Shown here in pieces: positions 1-5,139 of a stretch of DNA of 5,139 bases. Positions within the stretch are counted from its first letter, which is position 1; each line of letters opens with the position of its first letter. Position numbers and translations under genes: made by a program. The notes beneath the pieces were generated by a model, which searched no databases, was not told where the DNA came from, and saw only the letters and a list, made by a program, of their open reading frames with translations. Origin of the DNA: Bacillota bacterium (GTDB lineage Bacteria; Bacillota_C; Negativicutes; Sporomusales; Sporomusaceae); the NCBI GenBank assembly GCA_023441125.1, contig JAEZQV010000123.1, positions 1 to 5,139 of the forward strand, written 5' to 3'.

Positions 1-533
1 GCCTGGCGCACTGCGCCATCGCTGATGGCTTGTCTGATAGCGGTGCTGCTTACTGCATTGCCGGCAAAATTAACCATTTGCACTACATCCACACAAAACC
101 CGTGTACAGCGCCGGCAGTTGCCAGCATGGCGGGAGTTCCTATTCCCTGGTAACCATAAGTAAAGTTCTCGCCCACGATAATATGGCTAAGGTTAAAATT
201 ATTGACCAGCAAACTTACAAATTCCACTGGCGTCTGCTGCAGGAGCTCATTGGTAAACGAAATATTAAATAAAATATCAACACCCAAACCGGCAATCAGC
301 TTAACTTTTTCCTGATTGGTTATAATAAGCGGCGGAGTTTGTTCCGGGTTTATGATATCAAGCGGATGATTGGAAAAAGTAAACACGGCGCTCAGGCATT
401 TGTCCCTTTTGGCCTGATTGACTGTACGGGAAATAATAGCCTGATGTCCAATATGAACACCATCAAAGGTTCCTAAGGCCATACAAATCGACCGGTGTTG
501 GCGTAGGTCTTGTATCTGTGTAAAGACTTCCAT
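1..533 (-). CDS. ribF: Bifunctional riboflavin kinase / FAD synthetase, partial (C-terminus beyond left edge)
   Basis: RibF phosphorylates riboflavin to FMN with ATP and then adenylylates FMN to FAD in the cytoplasm. The window holds 177 complete codons from the start ATG (533-531); the frame is open to the left edge, so the C-terminal riboflavin kinase domain is not visible. What is visible is the nucleotidyltransferase-fold FAD synthetase domain: the GTFDGVHIGH motif at residues 21-30 (HxGH-type ATP site), TFSNHP at 52-57, ITNQEKVKLIAGLGVD at 71-86, VGENFTYG at 120-127 and SSTAIR at 162-167 (the second ATP-binding signature). The start is supported by GAGGAG at 551-546, 12 nt upstream. ribF is the last visible gene of the infB-rbfA-nrnA-truB run but is separated from truB by 125 nt, so it may be partly independently transcribed. 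The family assignment is firm; kinase activity cannot be judged from this fragment. Confidence 0.95.
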   Translation of the reverse strand, partial: MEVFTQIQDLRQHRSICMALGTFDGVHIGHQAIISRTVNQAKRDKCLSAVFTFSNHPLDIINPEQTPPLIITNQEKVKLIAGLGVDILFNISFTNELLQQTPVEFVSLLVNNFNLSHIIVGENFTYGYQGIGTPAMLATAGAVHGFCVDVVQMVNFAGNAVSSTAIRQAISDGAVRQ

Positions 534-545
534 ATTCTTCTGTTT

Positions 546-551
546 CTCCTC
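546..551 (-). promoter_or_regulatory. Ribosome binding site of ribF
   Basis: GAGGAG on the minus strand lies 12 nt before the ATG at 533. The spacing is slightly long but the match to the anti-Shine-Dalgarno sequence is good, and no other in-frame start nearby has a better one. It fixes the ribF start. Confidence 0.7.
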
Positions 552-558
552 GTTACTA

Positions 559-571
559 CCTGTCGGACAGG
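559..571. promoter_or_regulatory. 13-nt perfect palindrome in the ribF leader
   Basis: CCTGTC-G-GACAGG is a perfect 6-bp-arm inverted repeat with a single central base, placed 7 nt upstream of the ribF Shine-Dalgarno. It could be an operator-sized binding site or a short hairpin in the 5' leader (five pairs with a 3-nt loop). No run of T follows on either strand, so it is not an intrinsic terminator. The function is unknown and chance occurrence is possible. Confidence 0.3.
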
Positions 572-600
572 CTACAGCCGAATAAATACCTTGAATTAGA

Positions 601-631
601 AGTATAAAGCCACGTCCATATCCCAGAACAA
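601..631 (-). promoter_or_regulatory. Possible weak sigma-A-type promoter for ribF
   Basis: On the minus strand TTGTTC (631-626) is followed after 19 nt by TATACT (606-601). The -10 hexamer is one base from consensus, but the -35 has two mismatches and the spacer is 2 nt longer than optimal. Transcription would start near 594, giving a leader of about 60 nt that includes the palindrome and the Shine-Dalgarno. It is suggested mainly because this is the only long gap in the operon; ribF may equally be transcribed by read-through from truB. Confidence 0.25.
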
Positions 632-658
632 GATTACATGGTTCCCGTCAGTGGTTTA

Positions 659-1540
659 TTAATCCAGGTTAAATATTTTAACAGGCGATACTATCGCCCG
701 GCCGTCAACCCCCTCTAATTCTCGTCCAATCCCAATAAAATTTTTCTGCCAATCATAGACTTTCATCAAAGTAACACCCATTTTAGGGTAGCTAATACTG
801 CGTCCGTTTCTCATTGCGCAAGAATCCTGCTCAGATAAAAATACCGCCGGAAAATGCGCCAGTACACTGTCAGGACTCTGTATGGCTTGCTCGCGGTCAG
901 CAGCAATTTCTTCCAGTGTAACCGCTTGCTCTAAAGAAAAACTGCCGACTCGCGTTCTAACCAAAAAGGTCATCACCGCCAGACAAGCCAATTTGCGGCC
1001 AATGTCGCTACACAAGGTCCGGATATAAGTGCCTTTTGAACAGGTCACATCAAATACAAAACCATGCTCGTACTCGGCCACCAGTGTGAGAGCATCAATT
1101 TTGATAGTCCGTGGTTTACGGTCAACCACTTGTCCGGCCCTGGCTAATTCATACAATTTTTTGCCGTCGATTTTAACGGCGGAATACATTGGGGGGATTT
1201 GTTCGCTAACACCAAGAAAGGAAGCCAGCGCAGCCCGGATTTGTGCAGAAGCAGGTTTTGTGCAGGCCGCCGCCTGGATAATTTGGCCGGTGTCATCACC
1301 CGTATCGGTTTCAAAGCCAAAGGTAAGCTCAGCCCGGTAACTTTTATCAGCATCAGCCAAATACTCAACCAGTCTGGTGGCATTACCCAGAAACACCGGC
1401 AAAACACCGGCAGCCGCCGGATCCAAAGTGCCTGCATGCCCAACCCGTTTGAGGCCGTACGTACGGCGAACAAAAGACACTACATCATGGGAGGTCATCC
1501 CCGGCGGTTTAAGAACATTGATCACGCCACTGTTCATCAT
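659..1540 (-). CDS. truB: tRNA pseudouridine(55) synthase TruB
   Basis: TruB converts U55 in the T-loop of nearly all tRNAs to pseudouridine and also acts as a tRNA folding chaperone. The 293-residue protein has the usual bacterial length. Visible motifs are INVLKPPGMTSHD (7-19), GHAGTLDPAAAGVLP (34-48) with the catalytic Asp at residue 40, the DKSYRAELTFG segment with Tyr68 and then TDTGDDTG (78-85), PPMYSAVKIDGKKLYE (116-131) and CSKGTYIRTL (167-176) carrying the conserved Arg174. The last roughly 60 residues fit the small PUA-like C-terminal domain. The start ATG (1540-1538) directly abuts the nrnA stop codon with no gap; a second ATG follows immediately (1537-1535). AGGG at 1553-1550 sits 9 nt before the first ATG, which favours it slightly and implies coupling to nrnA. 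All catalytic landmarks are present. Confidence 0.98.
   Translation of the reverse strand: MMNSGVINVLKPPGMTSHDVVSFVRRTYGLKRVGHAGTLDPAAAGVLPVFLGNATRLVEYLADADKSYRAELTFGFETDTGDDTGQIIQAAACTKPASAQIRAALASFLGVSEQIPPMYSAVKIDGKKLYELARAGQVVDRKPRTIKIDALTLVAEYEHGFVFDVTCSKGTYIRTLCSDIGRKLACLAVMTFLVRTRVGSFSLEQAVTLEEIAADREQAIQSPDSVLAHFPAVFLSEQDSCAMRNGRSISYPKMGVTLMKVYDWQKNFIGIGRELEGVDGRAIVSPVKIFNLD
1454..1467. repeat. 14-nt perfect palindrome inside truB
   Basis: GCCGTACGTACGGC is self-complementary over all 14 bases and lies within the codons for the RRTYG stretch (residues 25-29) of TruB. It is probably a by-product of coding, and is listed because palindromes of this length are uncommon by chance. Confidence 0.5.
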
Positions 1541-2506
1541 CTAGTCAAGCCCTGGCGGCAATAGTTTTTTTGCGGCAGCAATAATAACTGATTTCGCCTG
1601 GGCAAGCGGTTCATTTACCGTGCAGCCTGCGGCCCGGGCATGACCGCCGCCGCCAAAGGCGAGAGCCAGGTTGCTCACATCCACTTTCTTGGAACGCAAA
1701 CTGACTCTGACACAACTTTCGTCCACTTCCTTAAACATTATGGCAATTTCAACGCCGTCAATATTACGTGGATAATTGATAAAACCGTCAGTGTCATCTT
1801 GTAGGGCAGCTACCACATCGCGGGTTAGTACAATCGAAGCGATTTGACCGGAATGGCTCGACCCGGCAATTTCAAGTGTGCCGATAACCTTGGGCAGCAT
1901 TTCGATTACCAGCCTTGGTTTGGTATCAAGATATTCGGCAATGCTGTGCGGCTGGGCGCCTAATTCAACCAATTCGGCGGCAAATCTGAGCGTTTGCGCC
2001 GAAGTGTTGGCATAGCGGAAGAAGCCGCAGTCTGTAGCGATTGCGGTAAACAAAGCTTCCGCCATGTCAGCCGTGATTGTGCCCGCATATTCTTTAAATA
2101 ATTTGAAAATGATTTCACCGGTAGCGGCAGCCTGACTGTCGATATACCAGTATTCAGCAAATTTAACATTGGATATATGGTGATCCAAATTTAGGATTGG
2201 CGCTTTTACAGCCAGTTTCACTTCACCAATACGCTCTAAATCACTGGCATCAAGTACGACCAGCAAATCTGCCGGTTGCAGCCTATTGCCCGGTTTTTCT
2301 ATTTTCTCCCAGGCTTTTAAAAATTTAAAAGCCTGGGGAATTTCATCATCAAGCACCATTCTGACTTCCTTACCCTGCGCTATCAGAAAATGATAGAGAG
2401 CAAGCAATGAACCCAGTGCATCGCCGTCAGGGTGAATATGCGTAGTAAGCACAATATTACCAGCCCTGTCTAACAGCTTAGCGCTTTGTGCAATCGACAC
2501 TTCCAT
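1541..2506 (-). CDS. nrnA: DHH/DHHA1 phosphoesterase, NrnA family (oligoribonuclease / pAp phosphatase)
   Basis: NrnA-type enzymes degrade 2-5 nt RNA fragments and in several Firmicutes also remove the 3' phosphate of pAp, the by-product of sulfate assimilation and CoA-dependent transfer. The 321-residue protein is of normal length. The N-terminal DHH domain shows THIHPDGDALGS (22-33; metal ligands expected at His23, Asp27, Asp29), VLDASDLERIG (84-94; Asp86), NLDHHISN (106-113) and ATDCGFFRYANT (157-168; Asp159). The C-terminal DHHA1 substrate-binding domain ends in FGGGGHARAAG (284-294). All expected Mn-binding residues are present, so it should be active. The ATG (2506-2504) is 4 nt after the rbfA stop. 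The only Shine-Dalgarno-like sequence, AAGG at 2524-2521, is 14 nt away, so initiation probably depends on ribosomes finishing rbfA. Gene order matches clostridial-type operons. Whether nanoRNA or pAp is the main substrate cannot be read from sequence. Confidence 0.95.
   Translation of the reverse strand: MEVSIAQSAKLLDRAGNIVLTTHIHPDGDALGSLLALYHFLIAQGKEVRMVLDDEIPQAFKFLKAWEKIEKPGNRLQPADLLVVLDASDLERIGEVKLAVKAPILNLDHHISNVKFAEYWYIDSQAAATGEIIFKLFKEYAGTITADMAEALFTAIATDCGFFRYANTSAQTLRFAAELVELGAQPHSIAEYLDTKPRLVIEMLPKVIGTLEIAGSSHSGQIASIVLTRDVVAALQDDTDGFINYPRNIDGVEIAIMFKEVDESCVRVSLRSKKVDVSNLALAFGGGGHARAAGCTVNEPLAQAKSVIIAAAKKLLPPGLD
2308..2337. repeat. 30-nt inverted repeat with 14-bp perfect arms inside nrnA
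   Basis: The left arm CCCAGGCTTTTAAA (2308-2321) is matched exactly by its reverse complement (2324-2337) around a 2-nt centre. It encodes roughly residues Pro57 to Trp66 of NrnA (PQAFKFLKAW). In RNA it would form a hairpin of about 12-13 bp with a G+C-rich base and A/U-rich upper stem. Neither strand has a T-tract after it (the minus strand continues with AGAAAATAG), so it is not a standard terminator. It could affect mRNA decay or translation within the operon, be a protein-binding site, or be a coding coincidence. Confidence 0.6.
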
Positions 2507-2510
2507 ATCG

Positions 2511-2867
2511 TTATTGGTTGCCTTCTTCCTGCTTAATTTTTAAGATGAGCTCTTGAATACGCGCACTGTACTCCAGCGTTTCATCCAGGTGCAGCGATAA
2601 TTCCGGTGCAAACCTCATCCTGATTCTTTTGCCGATTTCAGCCCGCATATACCCTAAGGCTTTGGTAAGTCCGGCCCAGGTTTCAGCCTTTTGGTCATCG
2701 CTGCCCATTAGACTGATGAATATCTTAGCACTGCGCAGGTCACCGGTGGCTTCCACTCTGGTAACTGTTACAAACCCAATCCTGGGATCCTTAAGTTCGG
2801 TCAGGATTATCTTGCTGATTTCCTGCTTGATAAACTCCTGCACTTTTTCTACCCGCATTTGTCCCAT
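2511..2867 (-). CDS. rbfA: 30S ribosome-binding factor RbfA
   Basis: RbfA is a small KH-fold protein that binds the immature 30S subunit, assists processing of the 5' end of 16S rRNA and helps cold adaptation. The 118 residues match the usual 110-130. Visible features are the N-terminal helix ending in LKDPRIGFVTVTRVEATGDLRSAKIFIS-type sequence (residues 25-52), the helix-kink-helix with the AxG kink at Ala70-Leu71-Gly72 that replaces the GxxG loop of ordinary KH domains, then GKRIRMRFAPELSLHLDE (79-96) and a C-terminal helix. Met1 is chosen over Met4 because GGAGGA (2879-2874) is placed 6 nt before Met1. It follows infB by 30 nt, the usual infB-rbfA pairing. The basic surface residues around 75-85 fit rRNA binding. 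Confidence 0.97.
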   Translation of the reverse strand: MGQMRVEKVQEFIKQEISKIILTELKDPRIGFVTVTRVEATGDLRSAKIFISLMGSDDQKAETWAGLTKALGYMRAEIGKRIRMRFAPELSLHLDETLEYSARIQELILKIKQEEGNQ

Positions 2868-2873
2868 ACTAAT

Positions 2874-2879
2874 TCCTCC
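2874..2879 (-). promoter_or_regulatory. Strong ribosome binding site of rbfA
   Basis: GGAGGA lies 6 nt upstream of the ATG at 2867 in the short infB-rbfA gap. It is the strongest Shine-Dalgarno seen in this window and decides the rbfA start. Confidence 0.85.
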
Positions 2880-2897
2880 GCTATCTAAAACGTACCC

Positions 2898-5139
2898 TTA
2901 CGCCCGCGGTGCGACTTCCTCCATGGTGAAGGCTTCAATAATATCGCCTTCTTTAATATCACGGAACTTTTCAATGGTAATGCCGCATTCAAAGCCCTGG
3001 GCAACTTCTTTTACATCATCCTTAAAACGGCGTAATGATTCAAGTTTTCCTTCATGAATAACAATACCGTTTCGCAGCAGCCGCACCTGCGCTGTGCTGG
3101 TTATCTTGCCTTCCACGACGTAAGAACCGGCAACAACGGCTTTGGGAATAGAAATTACCTGGCGTACTTCCACCCGGCCTAAAACAACTTCTTTGAATTC
3201 AGGGGCCAGCATACCGGTAATTGCGGCTTCCACATCGTTGATGGCATCATAAATTACCCGGTAGGTTCTAATATCAATTTTCTCACTGTCTGCGGCTTTG
3301 CGGGCATTGCCGTCAGGGCGGACATTGAAACCGATAATAAGCGCATTGGAGGCGGCGGCCAGCATAACGTCGGATTCGTTAATAGCCCCAACGCCGGCAT
3401 GGACAATGCTGACTCTCACTTCTTTATTTTTGATGTTTAACAAAGACTGGCGCAGGGCTTCGATCGAACCCTGAACATCCGCCTTGACGACAATGTTAAG
3501 GTCTTTCAGGCTTCCTTCCTGAATTTGCTTAAACAGATCATCCAGCGAGACCTTCTGGGATTGTTTAATTTCTTCACTGCGTTTTTTAGCCACCCGTTTT
3601 TCCGCTACCGCCCGGGCCGTTCGCTCATCAATAGCAACCAGGGTATCGCCGGCCTGCGGGACATCAGCCAGCCCCAACACTTCTACCGGGGTCGCCGGCT
3701 CGGCTTTTTTAATCTTTTCGCCGCGGTCATTTGTCATAGCCCGTACTTTGCCATAAGCAGTACCGGCAATGATTGTGTCGCCAATGCGGAGGGTACCTTT
3801 CTGCACTAAAACAGTGGAAACCGGGCCCCGCCCTTTATCAAGTTTGGCTTCAATAATTGTCCCGTACGCCAACCGGTTGGGATTGGCCTTCAGATCAAGC
3901 ATCTCAGCCACTAACAGAATCATTTCCAACAGCTCATTGATACCGGTTTTTTGGTGGGCCGACACTGGCACCATAATGGTGTCGCCGCCCCAGTCTTCCG
4001 GTATTAACTGATGTTCGGCCAGCTGCTGTTTAACCCGGTCAGGGTTGGCTCCCGGCCGGTCCATTTTATTTATAGCCACAATAATCGGAACTTTAGCCGA
4101 CTTTGCATGGTTAATGGCTTCAATCGTCTGCGGCATAACACCGTCATCAGCCGCCACAACCAAAATTGCAATATCGGTAACTTGGGCCCCGCGGGCGCGC
4201 ATCGCGGTAAAAGCTTCATGGCCGGGGGTATCCAAAAAGACAATTTTCTTGCCTTGGCACAGGACCTGATAAGCGCCGATATGCTGAGTAATACCGCCGG
4301 CTTCCTGTGAAGTGACGTGTGTCTTCCGGATACTATCCAGCAAGGAAGTTTTGCCGTGGTCAACATGGCCCATAACCGTTACAACCGGCGGACGATGCAC
4401 TAAGTCTTTTTCATCATCTTCAATTTCCGGGATTTCCGTGGGATCTTCTTCCGGCGGAATGGCTTCCACCGTCACGCCAAATTCTGCCCCCAGAATGCTG
4501 GCCGTGTCAAAGTCAATTTCCTGATTTATGCTGGCCATTATGCCGAGCATCATCAGTTTCTTGATGATTTCGCCCACTTCCCGGCCCATTTTTCCGGCTA
4601 GTTCCTTAACCGTAATGGATTCGTCGATTTTAATGCTCTTAGGTTTAGGCATCTCGGCTTTAACCGGCGCAGCCTGATTTCGGGCAGGCTGATGCCGTTG
4701 CTGATTAGACCGCTGCTGCGAATTTCTGTTGCCTGGCCCGGAATTTCGCGAGTTATTATTGTTGGGCCGGCGGTTATTTTGATACTGCGAACTTTGTTGG
4801 CCCTGCGGTCTATTGTCTGTGCCTGCCGGGCGAGTAGACGGTTGCCGTTGCTGGCTTGTCTGCTGGGCGGCAGTCGCCGGCCGCTGCTGGTTGTTGGGTC
4901 TGTTTTGCTGTTGATTATTATAATTCGGCCTATTCTGTTGCTGGTTATTATAACCCGGCCTGCCTTGCTGCTGTTGCTGGTTATTGTAGTTCGGCCTGTT
5001 CTGCGCCTGCTGCGGTTGGTGCTGCTGATTATTTGCGCCCGGCCGGTTTTGTTGCTGGTTATTATAACCCGGTCGGTTCTGCTGCTGGTATTGATTGTTA
5101 TAGCCTGGTCGGTTTTGTTGCTGATTATTGTAGCCTGGT
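2898..5139 (-). CDS. infB: Translation initiation factor IF-2, partial (N-terminus beyond right edge)
   Basis: IF2 is the GTPase that brings fMet-tRNA to the 30S P site and promotes 50S joining. The frame is open from the stop (2900-2898) to the right edge, giving 746 complete codons; the start lies outside. The first 162 visible residues are a Gln/Asn-rich low-complexity region (separate entry). Counting from the Met at 4652 as residue 1, there follow an IF2_N domain (about 1-62), an acidic linker (about 66-83), the G domain with GHVDHGKT (95-102), [10 protein letters not shown] (119-128), DTPGHEAF (141-148), NKMD (195-198) and SAH (231-233), beta-barrel domain II, domain III starting near [13 protein letters not shown], and the fMet-tRNA-binding C2 domain ending in GFECGI (553-558). 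All G motifs are intact. Ser510 stands where the C2 domain usually has Cys. The Met at 4652 is not the true start: no good Shine-Dalgarno precedes it and the frame continues without a stop. Confidence 0.98.
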   Translation of the reverse strand, partial: PGYNNQQQNRPGYNNQYQQQNRPGYNNQQQNRPGANNQQHQPQQAQNRPNYNNQQQQQGRPGYNNQQQNRPNYNNQQQNRPNNQQRPATAAQQTSQQRQPSTRPAGTDNRPQGQQSSQYQNNRRPNNNNSRNSGPGNRNSQQRSNQQRHQPARNQAAPVKAEMPKPKSIKIDESITVKELAGKMGREVGEIIKKLMMLGIMASINQEIDFDTASILGAEFGVTVEAIPPEEDPTEIPEIEDDEKDLVHRPPVVTVMGHVDHGKTSLLDSIRKTHVTSQEAGGITQHIGAYQVLCQGKKIVFLDTPGHEAFTAMRARGAQVTDIAILVVAADDGVMPQTIEAINHAKSAKVPIIVAINKMDRPGANPDRVKQQLAEHQLIPEDWGGDTIMVPVSAHQKTGINELLEMILLVAEMLDLKANPNRLAYGTIIEAKLDKGRGPVSTVLVQKGTLRIGDTIIAGTAYGKVRAMTNDRGEKIKKAEPATPVEVLGLADVPQAGDTLVAIDERTARAVAEKRVAKKRSEEIKQSQKVSLDDLFKQIQEGSLKDLNIVVKADVQGSIEALRQSLLNIKNKEVRVSIVHAGVGAINESDVMLAAASNALIIGFNVRPDGNARKAADSEKIDIRTYRVIYDAINDVEAAITGMLAPEFKEVVLGRVEVRQVISIPKAVVAGSYVVEGKITSTAQVRLLRNGIVIHEGKLESLRRFKDDVKEVAQGFECGITIEKFRDIKEGDIIEAFTMEEVAPRA
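4653..5139 (-). other. Gln/Asn-rich, Arg-rich low-complexity N-terminal region of IF2
   Basis: This part of the infB frame encodes 162 visible residues, of which 45 are Gln and 36 Asn (50% together), 18 Arg and 8 Tyr. There is only one Lys, one Glu and one Asp, so the net charge is about +17. No hydrophobic core, signal peptide or membrane segment is visible, so it should be intrinsically disordered. IF2 N-termini are variable between bacteria, but this composition resembles prion-like and RNA-binding condensate domains. The half nearest the IF2_N domain is irregular (runs such as [18 protein letters not shown]); the half nearest the edge is tandemly repeated. Confidence 0.9.
4899..5139 (-). 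repeat. infB: In-frame tandem repeat array in infB, unit about [10 protein letters not shown]
   Basis: Seven consecutive units are visible, 10, 12, 10, 16, 12, 10 and 10 residues long in protein order (80 residues). Each opens with P(G/N)(Y/A)NNQ and nearly all close with NR. At DNA level this is an imperfect 30-nt-period repeat; all length changes are multiples of 3, keeping the frame. Arg codons differ between units (CGA twice, CGG, AGG three times, AGA in protein order) and Tyr codons alternate TAC/TAT, so the units have diverged in DNA while the peptide is kept. The array continues beyond the window, so the total number of copies is unknown. Confidence 0.9.

Noticed and set aside
30..272. 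A plus-strand open frame of 80 codons at the left end.
   Set aside because: It lies antisense to ribF, which has clear family motifs, and its own product resembles nothing and lacks a ribosome binding site.
534..658. An FMN riboswitch before ribF.
   Set aside because: The gap is only 125 nt and shows none of the conserved RFN-element segments; the only clear structure is a short palindrome.
612..658. A terminator after truB.
   Set aside because: The best pairing (GAAC with GTTC) is only 4 bp with a long loop and no following T-tract.
850..1040. TruB residues 184-189 (LACLAV) differ from the LGCGAH-type sequence of E. coli, suggesting altered function.
   Set aside because: The neighbouring catalytic and tRNA-contact motifs are intact, and AVM in this place fits what I recall of Firmicutes TruB; ordinary divergence explains it.
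1029..1564. Plus-strand open frames opposite truB (1029-1340 and 1199-1564) and an alternative minus frame (1144-1473).
   Set aside because: They are out-of-frame shadows of truB, with no family motifs.
2308..2337. The nrnA inverted repeat as an intrinsic terminator.
   Set aside because: Neither strand has a T-tract immediately after the stem, and on the operon strand it lies inside an intact gene.
3525..4524. Several plus-strand open frames opposite infB and a minus-strand alternative frame at 4070-4366.
   Set aside because: They are shadows of the highly conserved IF2 G-domain and domain II coding sequence, with no recognisable product.
4650..4652. The ATG at 4652 as the real start of infB.
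   Set aside because: The frame stays open for 162 more codons to the edge, the IF2 tail is coherent, and no good ribosome binding site precedes this ATG.
4899..5139. The regular repeats near the right edge as a CRISPR array or non-coding satellite.
   Set aside because: The units are contiguous without unique spacers, diverge at synonymous positions, change length only in multiples of 3 and lie in the open infB frame.

Overview
The window is a segment of the conserved bacterial translation operon, read entirely on the minus strand. From right to left the order is infB (5' end cut by the window edge), rbfA, nrnA (DHH/DHHA1 phosphoesterase), truB and ribF (3' end cut by the window edge). All five genes are recognisable from several family motifs and none looks broken. 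The placement of nrnA between rbfA and truB, the Firmicutes-style RibF and TruB motifs, the strong GGAGGA ribosome binding site before rbfA and the moderate G+C suggest a member of the Firmicutes (Bacillota). A clostridial or Negativicutes (Sporomusa/Pelosinus-like) anaerobe is my best guess; this is inference from gene order and family resemblance, not a database match.

Layout: 1-533 holds the ATP-binding N-terminal part of ribF. 534-658 is the only sizeable non-coding gap (125 nt); it carries the ribF ribosome binding site, a perfect 13-nt palindrome and a weak promoter-like pair, but no convincing terminator. 659-1540 is truB, which directly abuts nrnA (1541-2506, zero gap). nrnA follows rbfA (2511-2867) by 4 nt, and rbfA follows infB (2898-5139) by 30 nt. 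The tight spacing argues for one polycistronic mRNA with translational coupling at the rbfA/nrnA and nrnA/truB junctions, while ribF may have some independent control.

Functionally, IF2 delivers fMet-tRNA and joins the subunits, RbfA matures the 30S subunit, NrnA degrades nanoRNAs and/or dephosphorylates pAp, TruB makes pseudouridine 55 in tRNA, and RibF makes FMN and FAD. This is housekeeping translation and RNA metabolism plus a flavin cofactor gene that commonly travels with it.

The most unusual part is the right-hand 490 bases. The infB reading frame continues upstream of the Met codon at 4652 to the window edge as a low-complexity, Gln/Asn-rich, Arg- and Tyr-containing domain with about seven tandem units related to [10 protein letters not shown]. 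By composition it is a candidate prion-like or condensate-forming N-terminal domain on an essential initiation factor. Secondary points are a 14-bp-arm perfect inverted repeat embedded in nrnA and a Cys-to-Ser change at a position of the IF2 C2 domain linked to fMet-tRNA binding.
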